A DNA stretch of 39,989 bases from Photobacterium pectinilyticum. GTDB taxonomy: Bacteria; Pseudomonadota; Gammaproteobacteria; Enterobacterales; Vibrionaceae. The notes beneath the pieces were generated by a model, which was not told where the DNA came from, ran no database searches, and saw only the letters and a list, made by a program, of their open reading frames with translations. The DNA is taken from assembly GCF_024357955.1 (NCBI RefSeq), contig NZ_JANEYT010000044.1:1-39989 (forward strand), read 5' to 3'. The position numbers and the translations under genes are program-made. This document shows positions 1-7,821 of the stretch, piece after piece. Every line of letters starts with the position of its first letter. The stretch's first letter is position 1.

Positions 1-164
1 GACGAGTCCCCAAAGGGTATCAAAAATGTGTTCAAGAGAGTGGATCAACCTGACCAGTTAATTTTCCAGTTTGGTATAAGTGGCAGCTCGGTGACATTGT
101 GGGGGCTGGGTTAATCAGTTTCGGAGAAGATGGTGTCACTCAAGAGCAGCTATTTTATCTTTAG
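1..164 (+). other. Cut 3' end of an unidentified gene, frame unclear
   Basis: The left edge carries what may be the last codons of a plus-strand gene. Frame 1 is open from base 1 to a TAA at 112-114. Frame 3 is open from 54 to a TAG at 162-164 and reads more like natural protein, ending in GVTQEQLFYL. A join of frame 1 into frame 3 near base 50 would give one continuous tail, so a frameshift or a sequencing slip is possible. I do not recognise the family. The only evidence is open frames and residue composition. Confidence 0.25.
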
Positions 165-192
165 TAAAAACACCTCTGTAAATTGCAGTTGA

Positions 193-230
193 AGGGGCGA
201 AAATTAACGCTTAGCGTAGGTTACGCCCCT
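193..230. terminator. Hairpin between the left-edge gene and the RecX-family gene
   Basis: AGGGGCG at 193-199 pairs with CGCCCCT at 224-230, and the loop contains a smaller inverted repeat (ACGCT/AGCGT). It lies just past the stop of the minus-strand RecX-family gene. The T-tract is poor on both sides, so it may act from either side or only stabilise an mRNA end. Confidence 0.5.
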
Positions 231-236
231 AATTAT

Positions 237-1055
237 TTACTCTAAATGATGCTCAAGTGCATAATTGGCATCAGCAAAGCTAAATCCTTTTCGTACCAAG
301 AATGCCGTCGCTTTCTTCTTATCGGCGAAGTCGGTGATAGGGGATTTATACTTTTTGTTAAGAAACTCCAACGCTTTACGTTGATCGTCACTCACACCGT
401 CTTCTTCGACTTCGTCATTGAATAACAGCTGTTCGATGCACTCTTGACCGATCCCTTCACTACGCAGCTTTTGGATAAGGCCTGTTCTTCCCATTTTATT
501 TTGGTGTTTATTTATCAGCCTTTCTGCCAGTTGCACCTCATGCTCGCTATCAAGTGATTGAGCCAGTATTGCTTGTCCTCTTGCAGTACTGACTCCTTCT
601 TGGCGCAAGCGTAAGCTAATATCTTTGACACTCTTTTTACCGGCATATTTGTTGATGACCCGATTTATCAACTCATCTTGCTCAGACTCATCGATGGTCA
701 GCAAGGCGTTATCTATATCGGCTTGGCTGACACCCTGTAGTTTGAGCTTTTGAGCCAACTTGGCGGGACCATAAGAGCGGCAACGTGAATTGACATACGT
801 TTCGGCATAGCGTTGATCGCAAAGGTAACCTAACTCAAGCAAACGGTTGATGACTTGATTTATCCACTCGGTATTCGCCGTTTTTCGAGGTAGCTTTTCC
901 TTGAGCTTCGCGACTGAATAACTGCGTTGGTTTAGCCACCAGATAGCATACTCGTAGACGTCTTCAACCTTTTGAGCAGGTTTAGGTCCGGCAGGCTTTG
1001 GTACCGACTGCTCTCTATTGGCTGTTTGTTTCTTCGGTGGATGCTCAGACGTCAT
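237..1055 (-). CDS. RecX-family regulatory protein, long form (272 aa)
   Basis: RecX proteins bind RecA filaments and damp recombination and SOS activity in the cytoplasm. The protein is almost wholly helical with repeated three-helix units. Residues ~30-115 hold the signature pattern (YAIWWLNQRSYSVAKLKEKL, then RYAETYVNSRCRSYGPAKLA with the conserved G-P turn). A second unit follows at ~120-200 and a third, weaker one at ~205-270. Typical RecX is ~150-165 residues, so this one has an extra C-terminal unit and a charged, proline-rich N-terminal tail of ~30 residues. The start has AGGA five bases upstream. recA is not next to it, so it may be a second RecX-like protein rather than the recA-linked one; I therefore give no symbol. 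The family call is firm, but the exact target is inferred. Confidence 0.8.
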   Translation of the reverse strand: MTSEHPPKKQTANREQSVPKPAGPKPAQKVEDVYEYAIWWLNQRSYSVAKLKEKLPRKTANTEWINQVINRLLELGYLCDQRYAETYVNSRCRSYGPAKLAQKLKLQGVSQADIDNALLTIDESEQDELINRVINKYAGKKSVKDISLRLRQEGVSTARGQAILAQSLDSEHEVQLAERLINKHQNKMGRTGLIQKLRSEGIGQECIEQLLFNDEVEEDGVSDDQRKALEFLNKKYKSPITDFADKKKATAFLVRKGFSFADANYALEHHLE

Positions 1056-1239
1056 ATTTTCCTGATCATTCGTTTCACGTTAGGCGGAATTGCCAAAACA
1101 GTTCAGAGAGTCGGTTATAACAAAGGGCGAATACGGAAATCAAGGTGTTTGAAAAAACCTTATCGTATGTCATGCTATAACACTTGTTTTGTGCTACACT
1201 TCCGCGCTTCAGTTTTTCTTACTTCGCTTGGTTTAACTT

Positions 1240-1905
1240 ATGGTTACTCGTATTCCGTCCTGGATCTTGGTGGGCGCTATTATGCTTGCATTTAGTGCTG
1301 GTGCACTTAATGCTATGGCTTTGCTGACGTTCACCAATAATGCCGTTTCGCATGTTACCGGAACTATTACCCAAGCAATGAGTGCACTGACGGTTGAGAA
1401 CCACCACGCAACGGTTTATCTCTTGAGTATTGTTGGCTGTTTCTTTCTAGGCGCCGTAACATCTGGAATGATTATTCATAACGAAGCGCTCAGGCTGGGA
1501 CGCAGCTATGGCACTGCTTTGTTTATCGAAGCTGTGGTGCTGTTTGCCGCTACGTACTATTTCTATCACCACAAAATGACCGGCGAATTTCTCGCGTCAT
1601 TTGCTTGTGGCCTTCAGAATGCAATGATTGCCACTTACAGTGGATCTGTTATCCGTACTACTCACCTTACCGGAATCGTCTCTGATTTAGGGGCGGCATT
1701 GGGGCATATGATTAGCCGACGAGCCTTGAACTTACCGCAGCTCGTCATGCAGGGAAGTATTCTGGTCGCTTTTAGCGCCGGTGCATTTGTTGGTGCCAAG
1801 ATGCTCAACGTTGTCGGCATGGTGGCCATGTTATTACCGGCGACTATCGTCCTGTGTGCCAGTATTGGCTATATGCTGATGTTACACAGGCAAAAAGCGA
1901 ACTAG
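1240..1905 (+). CDS. DUF1275 (YoaK-like) membrane protein
   Basis: A 221-residue inner-membrane protein with about six hydrophobic helices. The DUF1275/YoaK hallmarks are visible: AFSAGALNAMAL in helix 1, SHVTGTITQ near residues 37-45, and FACGLQNAMIATYSGSVIRT followed by HLTG in the middle. No reaction has been assigned to this family with confidence; some members are thought to be small-solute transporters. The gene is convergent with the oxidoreductase that ends only 19 bases away, and divergent from the RecX-family gene, with which it shares a ~180-base promoter region. No obvious regulator site is seen. Confidence 0.8.
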   Translation: MVTRIPSWILVGAIMLAFSAGALNAMALLTFTNNAVSHVTGTITQAMSALTVENHHATVYLLSIVGCFFLGAVTSGMIIHNEALRLGRSYGTALFIEAVVLFAATYYFYHHKMTGEFLASFACGLQNAMIATYSGSVIRTTHLTGIVSDLGAALGHMISRRALNLPQLVMQGSILVAFSAGAFVGAKMLNVVGMVAMLLPATIVLCASIGYMLMLHRQKAN

Positions 1906-1924
1906 ATGTTTATCAAGTCATGTC

Positions 1925-3214
1925 TTAAGCCCGGCGCTTTCTAAAGGCATATATGCCGGCGCTTGCCAGCGTCTTGAAGACGACGACCCAAGCATTCAAA
2001 TTGGGTTTAGGATCGCTCCCTTTTGCCATGCGCCACAGTTGCTGCTCATACCAAGTAATACTCAGCATGCCTAAGTTGTCCATAGCTTTGTTACCTGTTG
2101 TCGGGTTGGTAAGCGGCATACTGTATTGACTGTCTGCCAATAGCTTATTGGGGAATTCGGCATCAACTGCTGTGGTTCGAGCTAGACCAATGAAGTCCGT
2201 CGCCCCGCTTTCAAGGGCTTCTGCCATGGCTGGTGCACTACGGAACCCGCCGGTGACCACTAATGGTGTATTAACCAGTTTGCGCACTTTTTCCATATAT
2301 TCAAGAAAATAGGCTTCACGTTTAATCGTACTTTGTTTAATTTTGCTATCGGCTTTATTGTTTTTTCTACTGCCCATCATTGAAGGGCTTTCATAGGTGC
2401 CACCTGAGATTTCAATCAAATCAATACCAGCATCAGCGAGGGATTGGACAACTTGCATTGAGTCTTCTTCAGAAAAACCGCCTTTCATAAAATCGGCACT
2501 GTTTAGTTTGATACCAATAGGGAAGTCATTGCCCACCTGTTCACGAATTGCCTTGTAAACCTCGAGAACAAAACGCATACGATTTTCGAGAGTACCGCCC
2601 CATTGGTCATCGCGTTGGTTATGTCGAGGAGACAAGAACTGGCTAACCAAATAGCCATGTGCTCCATGAATTTGAACCCCAGTAAAACCCGCTTGTTTTG
2701 CTAATTGAGCGCTAGTAGCAAATTTTTGAATGATGACAAGGATTTCATTTTCAGTTAGCGCTCTTGGCGTATTGAAGCCTTTCTCAAGTCCTCTAGATAA
2801 AGAAATCGCGGATGGGGCAACAGGCTCTTTGGACAAAAAGCTGGGGATTTGTTTGCCAGGGTGGTTGAGTTGAGGCCAGATGTGGGCGCTGTTTTGTTTG
2901 CCGGCCTCAGCCCATTGTTTGAAGATGGTTAAATCACTCTGTTCATCCAAGACGACATTCTTCGGCTCACCAAGTGCATCACGATCAACCATGATATTTC
3001 CGGTTATAGACAGACCAATTCCACCTTGCGCCCAGCGGCGGTATAGGGTCACTAAACCTACCTTAGGGTTATGCTGAGTATCGCCTAACTGCTCACTCAT
3101 CGCCGATTTAAACAGTCGATTTTTAATGGTTGTGCCAGTCGCAAGAGTAAAAGGGCTCTCAAGCGATGGCGTGATGAATGTTTCAATGCCTTGTTGTAAC
3201 TCAGTATGCGCCAT
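1925..3214 (-). CDS. Old Yellow Enzyme-family NADH:flavin oxidoreductase
   Basis: A 429-residue FMN enzyme of the OYE family, predicted to be a cytoplasmic TIM barrel that reduces activated C=C bonds or electrophiles using NAD(P)H. The strands carry the expected motifs: KNRLFKSAMSE (residues 31-41), QLNHPGKQ (115-122), GVQIHGAHGYLVSQFLSP (179-196) with the substrate-binding His183 and His186, RHNQRDDQWGG (197-207), and near the C-terminus LVVTGGFRS and DFIGLARTTAVDAEFPNKL for phosphate binding. The HxxH pair rather than HxxN is common in bacterial members. The start has AAGGAA seven bases upstream. A palindrome 40-55 bases upstream suggests control by a TetR-like repressor, as for nemA, but no such gene is adjacent. 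The substrate is unknown. Confidence 0.9.
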   Translation of the reverse strand: MAHTELQQGIETFITPSLESPFTLATGTTIKNRLFKSAMSEQLGDTQHNPKVGLVTLYRRWAQGGIGLSITGNIMVDRDALGEPKNVVLDEQSDLTIFKQWAEAGKQNSAHIWPQLNHPGKQIPSFLSKEPVAPSAISLSRGLEKGFNTPRALTENEILVIIQKFATSAQLAKQAGFTGVQIHGAHGYLVSQFLSPRHNQRDDQWGGTLENRMRFVLEVYKAIREQVGNDFPIGIKLNSADFMKGGFSEEDSMQVVQSLADAGIDLIEISGGTYESPSMMGSRKNNKADSKIKQSTIKREAYFLEYMEKVRKLVNTPLVVTGGFRSAPAMAEALESGATDFIGLARTTAVDAEFPNKLLADSQYSMPLTNPTTGNKAMDNLGMLSITWYEQQLWRMAKGSDPKPNLNAWVVVFKTLASAGIYAFRKRRA

Positions 3215-3245
3215 CGGTATTTCCTTATTGGCTATGTCGTCATAG

Positions 3246-3277
3246 GGTATAAATAAGAACGATCGTACTTTTATACC
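3246..3277. promoter_or_regulatory. Operator-like palindrome upstream of the OYE gene
   Basis: The core at 3255-3270 reads AAGAACGATCGTACTT, a 16-base inverted repeat with one mismatched pair centred on ACGATCGT. It is framed by GGTATAAA (3246-3253) and TTTATACC (3270-3277), so the whole 32 bases are symmetric. The size and position suit a dimeric repressor of the TetR or MarR kind sitting in the promoter. No cognate regulator is identified in the window. Confidence 0.5.
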
Positions 3278-3371
3278 ACCTTATAAATTGCATAGATACA
3301 GATAAGGTCTCATTGCGATAATTGTTTAGGCGCGATTGATATCATAAAGTGATACTAATGTTTCCGCAGTA

Positions 3372-6218
3372 TCATATCGGCGCAGCCATAAGTTGCGTTA
3401 TATGGTTCTCAATTATCGAGCGTTGTCTTGGTGTGCAGAGAGGGTGAGAAAGCGCCTGCTGTACGCCTTCATCGTTGTTACAAGCGAAAGCTTGCAATGC
3501 CAATAGCTTAGGTAAGTAGCATTCTGTTCTATCTTCATTGCATTTCTCGATTGCGGCTTTCAGCAATGTCGCAGCGGTTTCATACTGATGGTTTGAAAGC
3601 AACGTTTCAGCCAGTATCACACTGTAAATGCTATAGCAGAGCTCGCCGCCAGCGTTAACCATTTGCACTTCGTAGGCTTGTACAATTTGAGAAATGTACT
3701 TAGGATCTTGATTTTGAGTGAATTTTGACCATCCAATAATTAGCTGAGCTATACCACGATAAAAGGAATAATCATGCTTTTCACTGATTTCATATAACTT
3801 GGTAGCATAGAAATGGGCGGATTGTTGATCTCGATGTAACCAATAATAAAGCGCGGCTGTTTGATATGTCATTGCATGATTGAAGCTATTATTTTGATCC
3901 TCAGTAATATCAAGCAGGTTTTTTAGCATTACTGGACCATCTTCTTGTTCAAGCAACGCTTTAGATATAATGATCGTATGGTAAGGCAGCATCCTAGGAT
4001 CTTGCCCATCCATGATTTGATAATTATCACGATCATTTTCATTATAAAACATCAGCGCTTCAAAAGCGTACTTGATCGTATCTTCATGGTTTCCCAGCCA
4101 TAAACTAGTGTTACTTAATGCGGTTAATGTCATTACGCGATAGTAATCATCGTGGCAGTTTTCTGATATTTCCTGAGCTTTATGAGCATAATAGTTTGCA
4201 TTGGTTATATTGCAATTTGAAAGGTTGTATGACCATAAGCCAAAAAGTGTCTCCATTTTTCTGCTAGTGGCTGAGACAAGCTCACATTGTTGAAGGACCT
4301 GAAGGTATAGAGGTTCAATCTTATAATATCCCCAACCTAATTGATGCATATATAGCTTGGCGAGTAGTAACTTAAGCTCAATCTCAACGGTAATATTATA
4401 ATTGATATCGAGTTTATCATCTTCATGGTTGTATTGGCTTAGACAGTTAAGACCATAGTTTATACTTTGATGTGCTTTGTTATAATCACTTGATGACAGA
4501 TAAATGCCTGCTATTCGAACACAACACCATGCTACCTTTGACTTATTATTCGCTTTGAGAAAATGTTGCTGAACGGTTAGCCAGTCAGTGATGATAAGTT
4601 TATCGGTTTTAAACAGGATTATTTTAGCTGCATTATTGTGACTAACAATTTTTTCTTTATCTGTTTGAAGTTCAATAATCGTTTTTTGAATAACTAAATT
4701 CACTAATTTAATAGTTTCACTATCTACAAACTTAATCAATCCATTGCTCAATAATTGTTGAAGTTTTACTGTTGGATTAAAAACGGAGTTTAATTCTTTG
4801 GTGCTTATACTTTGACCGTATATAGATAATGTATGGAGTAGTTGTGTTTCTTCAGGGCACAGCGAATTAATCTTGCTTTGGATAAGAATCTGCAGTGACT
4901 CTGCAGTATCAACGCTGTCTCTAGATAGCAACATTCGAAGGTATAGAGGAATGCAGCTTGAAGTGGATGTCAATGTTTCAGCTTGTTCGTTAGATAAACC
5001 CAATTTATTAATTAAGTCTTTTTTGCAAATATCTTCATCAAGATTTTTAACTTCCATTTTATTGTTAATGTCGATGTATTTATTGACCTTTTCAATGTTC
5101 TTAGTGTCTGATGAAGCAATTATAGAAAAAGAACTTGATTTAATAGATGATAGAATATTATTAATTTTACTCAGTGTCTTTATGCCGCTATGATCAAGGT
5201 TATCGATAACAATTATGACTTTATTTTTATCTATATTGATAAATGAAAGCACTATTTCATTTATTGACCACCAGTCTATATCTTTACGAGATAGATCATA
5301 ATATGCAATTTTAACATCAAGTTTATAATAAAAACGACTGACCTCTTGCAGTATTCTAGTTCTACCGACACCTTGTTGGCCATGTATACAAGTCAGGCTA
5401 GGCTTTTTTGTGTCAAAGCTGTTATCAATTATCTTAATTATTTCATTGATTTCTTGGTCACGACCGATAAGTTCAACACAGGGTTTTCTTTCAAAGAATA
5501 ACTCTTCATCAAGTGACCAAAGATTATTATTTGAATAAATACCAATGTGATTGTAATAAAGCTTGTCATTGAATGTAAGCTTTATGTTTTCACTGACAAC
5601 AACGCAATTGGTGGGTATTAAATTAATGAGTTTCGTTAACTTGTTTTTTTTGTTTGAAACATAATTTAAGGCTTGTTCATCACTTCCTTCCTGAAAGGAT
5701 GTAACGTAGAAAGTAACAGGGTGTAATAGTGATGTATGTTGTTTGGCTTTTAAAAAGACACCATGTATATGGCTTATGATATCTTTTTCGTAGTCTATAT
5801 TTAACTTTTTTAAGTTGATGATGAAGCATTTTGAATATTGACAATCACTAATAATTTGTGGATTATAATTAGCTAGTTCTGATGTGATTGTTTTTTCAAT
5901 ATTTTCATTGTTCGTTTGAATTGAAATTAATAGATATAAACTGTTGGAATAGTTATTGTTTGTTGTGTGAGGGAGGGGCACGGCATCTTTATAATCAGTA
6001 ACTAATTCATCTAAATCAACATCATAAAAAGTTGCGATATTTTTTGCAGTACGCAGACTAACAGGGCGGTTTGTTTCTGCTCTTTTTATTGTTGCAATTG
6101 AGATGCGAATTAAGCGTTGTTCACAAGCATCAGCAAACGCTTCTTGACTAAGGCCGTTTTGTTGTCTGAGTTGTTTTATACGTTTACTGTTTAACATTAA
6201 TTTCTGCGATGTATTCAT
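3372..6218 (-). CDS. XRE-type HTH protein with STAND-like ATPase and TPR-like repeats (948 aa)
   Basis: Probably a large signal-integrating transcription regulator. Residues ~10-75 are an XRE helix-turn-helix (LRQQNGLSQEAFADAC, then SIATIKRAETNRPVS). Residues ~92-240 are poorly conserved but end like a class III nucleotidyl-cyclase domain (LINLIPTNCVVVSE, then NHIGIYS). The linker VELIGRDQEINEI (248-260) opens an AAA/STAND module. Its Walker A is GQQGVGRT at 280-287, with Arg286 where Lys is expected, and its Walker B is VIIVIDN at 334-340. From ~545 to the end the protein is helical and TPR-like. The start has AGAGGT seven bases upstream. The gene is clearly more AT-rich than its neighbours and rich in Asn, Ile and Lys, which suggests transfer. 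It lies beside the sugar island but I cannot show that it controls it. Its targets are unknown. Confidence 0.7.
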   Translation of the reverse strand: MNTSQKLMLNSKRIKQLRQQNGLSQEAFADACEQRLIRISIATIKRAETNRPVSLRTAKNIATFYDVDLDELVTDYKDAVPLPHTTNNNYSNSLYLLISIQTNNENIEKTITSELANYNPQIISDCQYSKCFIINLKKLNIDYEKDIISHIHGVFLKAKQHTSLLHPVTFYVTSFQEGSDEQALNYVSNKKNKLTKLINLIPTNCVVVSENIKLTFNDKLYYNHIGIYSNNNLWSLDEELFFERKPCVELIGRDQEINEIIKIIDNSFDTKKPSLTCIHGQQGVGRTRILQEVSRFYYKLDVKIAYYDLSRKDIDWWSINEIVLSFINIDKNKVIIVIDNLDHSGIKTLSKINNILSSIKSSSFSIIASSDTKNIEKVNKYIDINNKMEVKNLDEDICKKDLINKLGLSNEQAETLTSTSSCIPLYLRMLLSRDSVDTAESLQILIQSKINSLCPEETQLLHTLSIYGQSISTKELNSVFNPTVKLQQLLSNGLIKFVDSETIKLVNLVIQKTIIELQTDKEKIVSHNNAAKIILFKTDKLIITDWLTVQQHFLKANNKSKVAWCCVRIAGIYLSSSDYNKAHQSINYGLNCLSQYNHEDDKLDINYNITVEIELKLLLAKLYMHQLGWGYYKIEPLYLQVLQQCELVSATSRKMETLFGLWSYNLSNCNITNANYYAHKAQEISENCHDDYYRVMTLTALSNTSLWLGNHEDTIKYAFEALMFYNENDRDNYQIMDGQDPRMLPYHTIIISKALLEQEDGPVMLKNLLDITEDQNNSFNHAMTYQTAALYYWLHRDQQSAHFYATKLYEISEKHDYSFYRGIAQLIIGWSKFTQNQDPKYISQIVQAYEVQMVNAGGELCYSIYSVILAETLLSNHQYETAATLLKAAIEKCNEDRTECYLPKLLALQAFACNNDEGVQQALSHPLCTPRQRSIIENHITQLMAAPI

Positions 6219-6617
6219 CGGCTACCTCTGACTGTCCATGTGTAAGGTATTAATATTAAGTAAACTTGACCACTTGCAAGCTAATATTACCTTGTATATT
6301 TATGCTTATTGTTTAATTATTCCTTGTTATTTAGATTTAAAATGTGATCGCGGTTCCATTTGGTGGCTTTGTTTTGCTTGTTATCAGTAAGTAAACCGAT
6401 CTTAAGTGAATTTTTATTCTAGTAATTAACTTATTTGTGGTTGCTGGTGTGGTGTAGATCTATTAACTTGAAGTATAAACCTATAATTGATATTTAAATT
6501 GGTTTATATCGCTTTATAATATTTATTGTGGGCGAGACAGAATTGTGTCCTTATGGAGTTTAACAAAGTATGCTCTGGCCCTGATTAAGCGGCATTAGCT
6601 AGTTAAGATCCTTTTAA
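6219..6617. other. 399-base AT-rich spacer
   Basis: This holds the promoter region of the XRE-STAND gene (minus strand, right of 6218) and the region downstream of the lacI-type gene. I see no convincing gene, RNA or strong hairpin. The only open reading frames are a dozen codons or shorter. Confidence 0.5.
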
Positions 6618-7655
6618 TTATCTTTTCTTCTTACTTGAGTCCCTAATAACGAGATTGGTGTTTACAATGACCGATTTTTTATTGTCCTTGGAAAGCAAAG
6701 ATTCAACCGTGTCATGTGCCATCTGTTGGTAGTCAATGGCAACAGAAGTGAGGCTAGGGGATTGGTGGCTGTTAAAAGCGGTGTTTTCAAAACCAATAAA
6801 TCCTAGTTGAGATAGTCGGTTAGGGTTGGTTTTCCGTAGTGTTCCAATAAAACTATGCGCAATCGTGTCTGAGGCGCACACTAAAGCTTCTATGTTAGGG
6901 AATTCGTCGAACTTATTCGCTGCTTCTGATGCGAGCGCTTGTGAAAAGCCACAACTGATTACTTGTGCTTCTAAATTGCTTTCTTCTATTGCAATGCGAT
7001 AGCCCTTTTCTCGATTACGAGCTGATAGCTTAGTTTCATCGCCTCCAATGAATGCAATATTCGTGTAGCCAGATTCGATTAGATGTTGAGTCGCCGATTT
7101 AGCACTATTTTCATCAGAGGTTATGACATTGAGTGAAGTGCCTTCTTCGCTAATAATGCGATCTATAGAAGCGATAGCATAACCATCTTCAACAAGTCGA
7201 TCGATGAACTTGCAGTTATCGGTTAGGCCAACAAATACCGCTGCACATATCGACTTTGAATTAAAGACGTCACGTATGTGGGTTTCTATCGCTTCTTGAC
7301 CTTCATTTTCCTCAATCATCTCGACTCTCAGTGAGTGGCCATGTTTTTTTGTTGCCATGATGAAGTGAGAAACAACGCCCATGACATAAGACGAATCAAT
7401 ATTACTCATTGAACTGTCTTTTGCATCATTGGTGGTTGTGTGGAGGTAGAGAGCGATAACTTTTTGAGGAATTCCCTTGAGAACAGAGGCGAATTGATTT
7501 GGTTTGTACTTGTGTTCAGCAATTACATCGAGAACCTTTATCTTGGTTTGTTCTGGTATATCAGCGTAGTTGTTTATCACTTTGGATACGGTGCTACGAG
7601 ATACACCAGCCAGTTTAGCAATCTCACTACTATTGATATTTCTGTTATTTTTCAT
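6618..7655 (-). CDS. LacI-family transcriptional regulator of the alpha-galactoside genes
   Basis: A 345-residue repressor. Residues ~8-30 form the LacI helix-turn-helix (SSEIAKLAGVSRSTVSKVIN), followed by the hinge (HKYKPNQFASVLKG) and a periplasmic-binding-protein-like sensor domain to ~340 with ITSDENSAKSATQHLIESG and IAFIGGDE. The start has GAG six bases upstream. It is transcribed away from the GH36 and GPH genes, and two palindromes of LacI-operator type lie in the shared 166-base region. It probably represses both itself and the sugar operon until the imported sugar or a derivative binds. The inducer is inferred to be an alpha-galactoside from the neighbours, not read from the sequence. 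Confidence 0.9.
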   Translation of the reverse strand: MKNNRNINSSEIAKLAGVSRSTVSKVINNYADIPEQTKIKVLDVIAEHKYKPNQFASVLKGIPQKVIALYLHTTTNDAKDSSMSNIDSSYVMGVVSHFIMATKKHGHSLRVEMIEENEGQEAIETHIRDVFNSKSICAAVFVGLTDNCKFIDRLVEDGYAIASIDRIISEEGTSLNVITSDENSAKSATQHLIESGYTNIAFIGGDETKLSARNREKGYRIAIEESNLEAQVISCGFSQALASEAANKFDEFPNIEALVCASDTIAHSFIGTLRKTNPNRLSQLGFIGFENTAFNSHQSPSLTSVAIDYQQMAHDTVESLLSKDNKKSVIVNTNLVIRDSSKKKR

Positions 7656-7742
7656 GGTTACTCTTTTTTGTGAACTACGACAGTAGAATACCGAAAACTC
7701 TTCCTATGTAAAGCCGAAATTCAAGAGCTGATCACAAATGAA

Positions 7743-7785
7743 GAACAGCTGTTAGTGCTAGGCTTTACTCAACGAACAGCTGTTC
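7743..7785. promoter_or_regulatory. Twin LacI-type operators
   Basis: GAACAGCTGTTC at 7774-7785 is a perfect 12-base palindrome. The same sequence with one changed end base, GAACAGCTGTTA, lies at 7743-7754. The starts are 31 bases apart, close to three helical turns, so two repressor dimers would bind the same DNA face. The sites sit 37-79 bases upstream of the alpha-galactosidase start and 88 bases or more from the repressor start. Confidence 0.7.
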
Positions 7786-7821
7786 TTTATTAATGAAACC
7801 ATTAGACGCAAAGGCATTTAA

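Noticed and set aside
7721..7736. CRP site next to the sugar operators
   Set aside because: TCACA is present but the other half-site is too poor to call.
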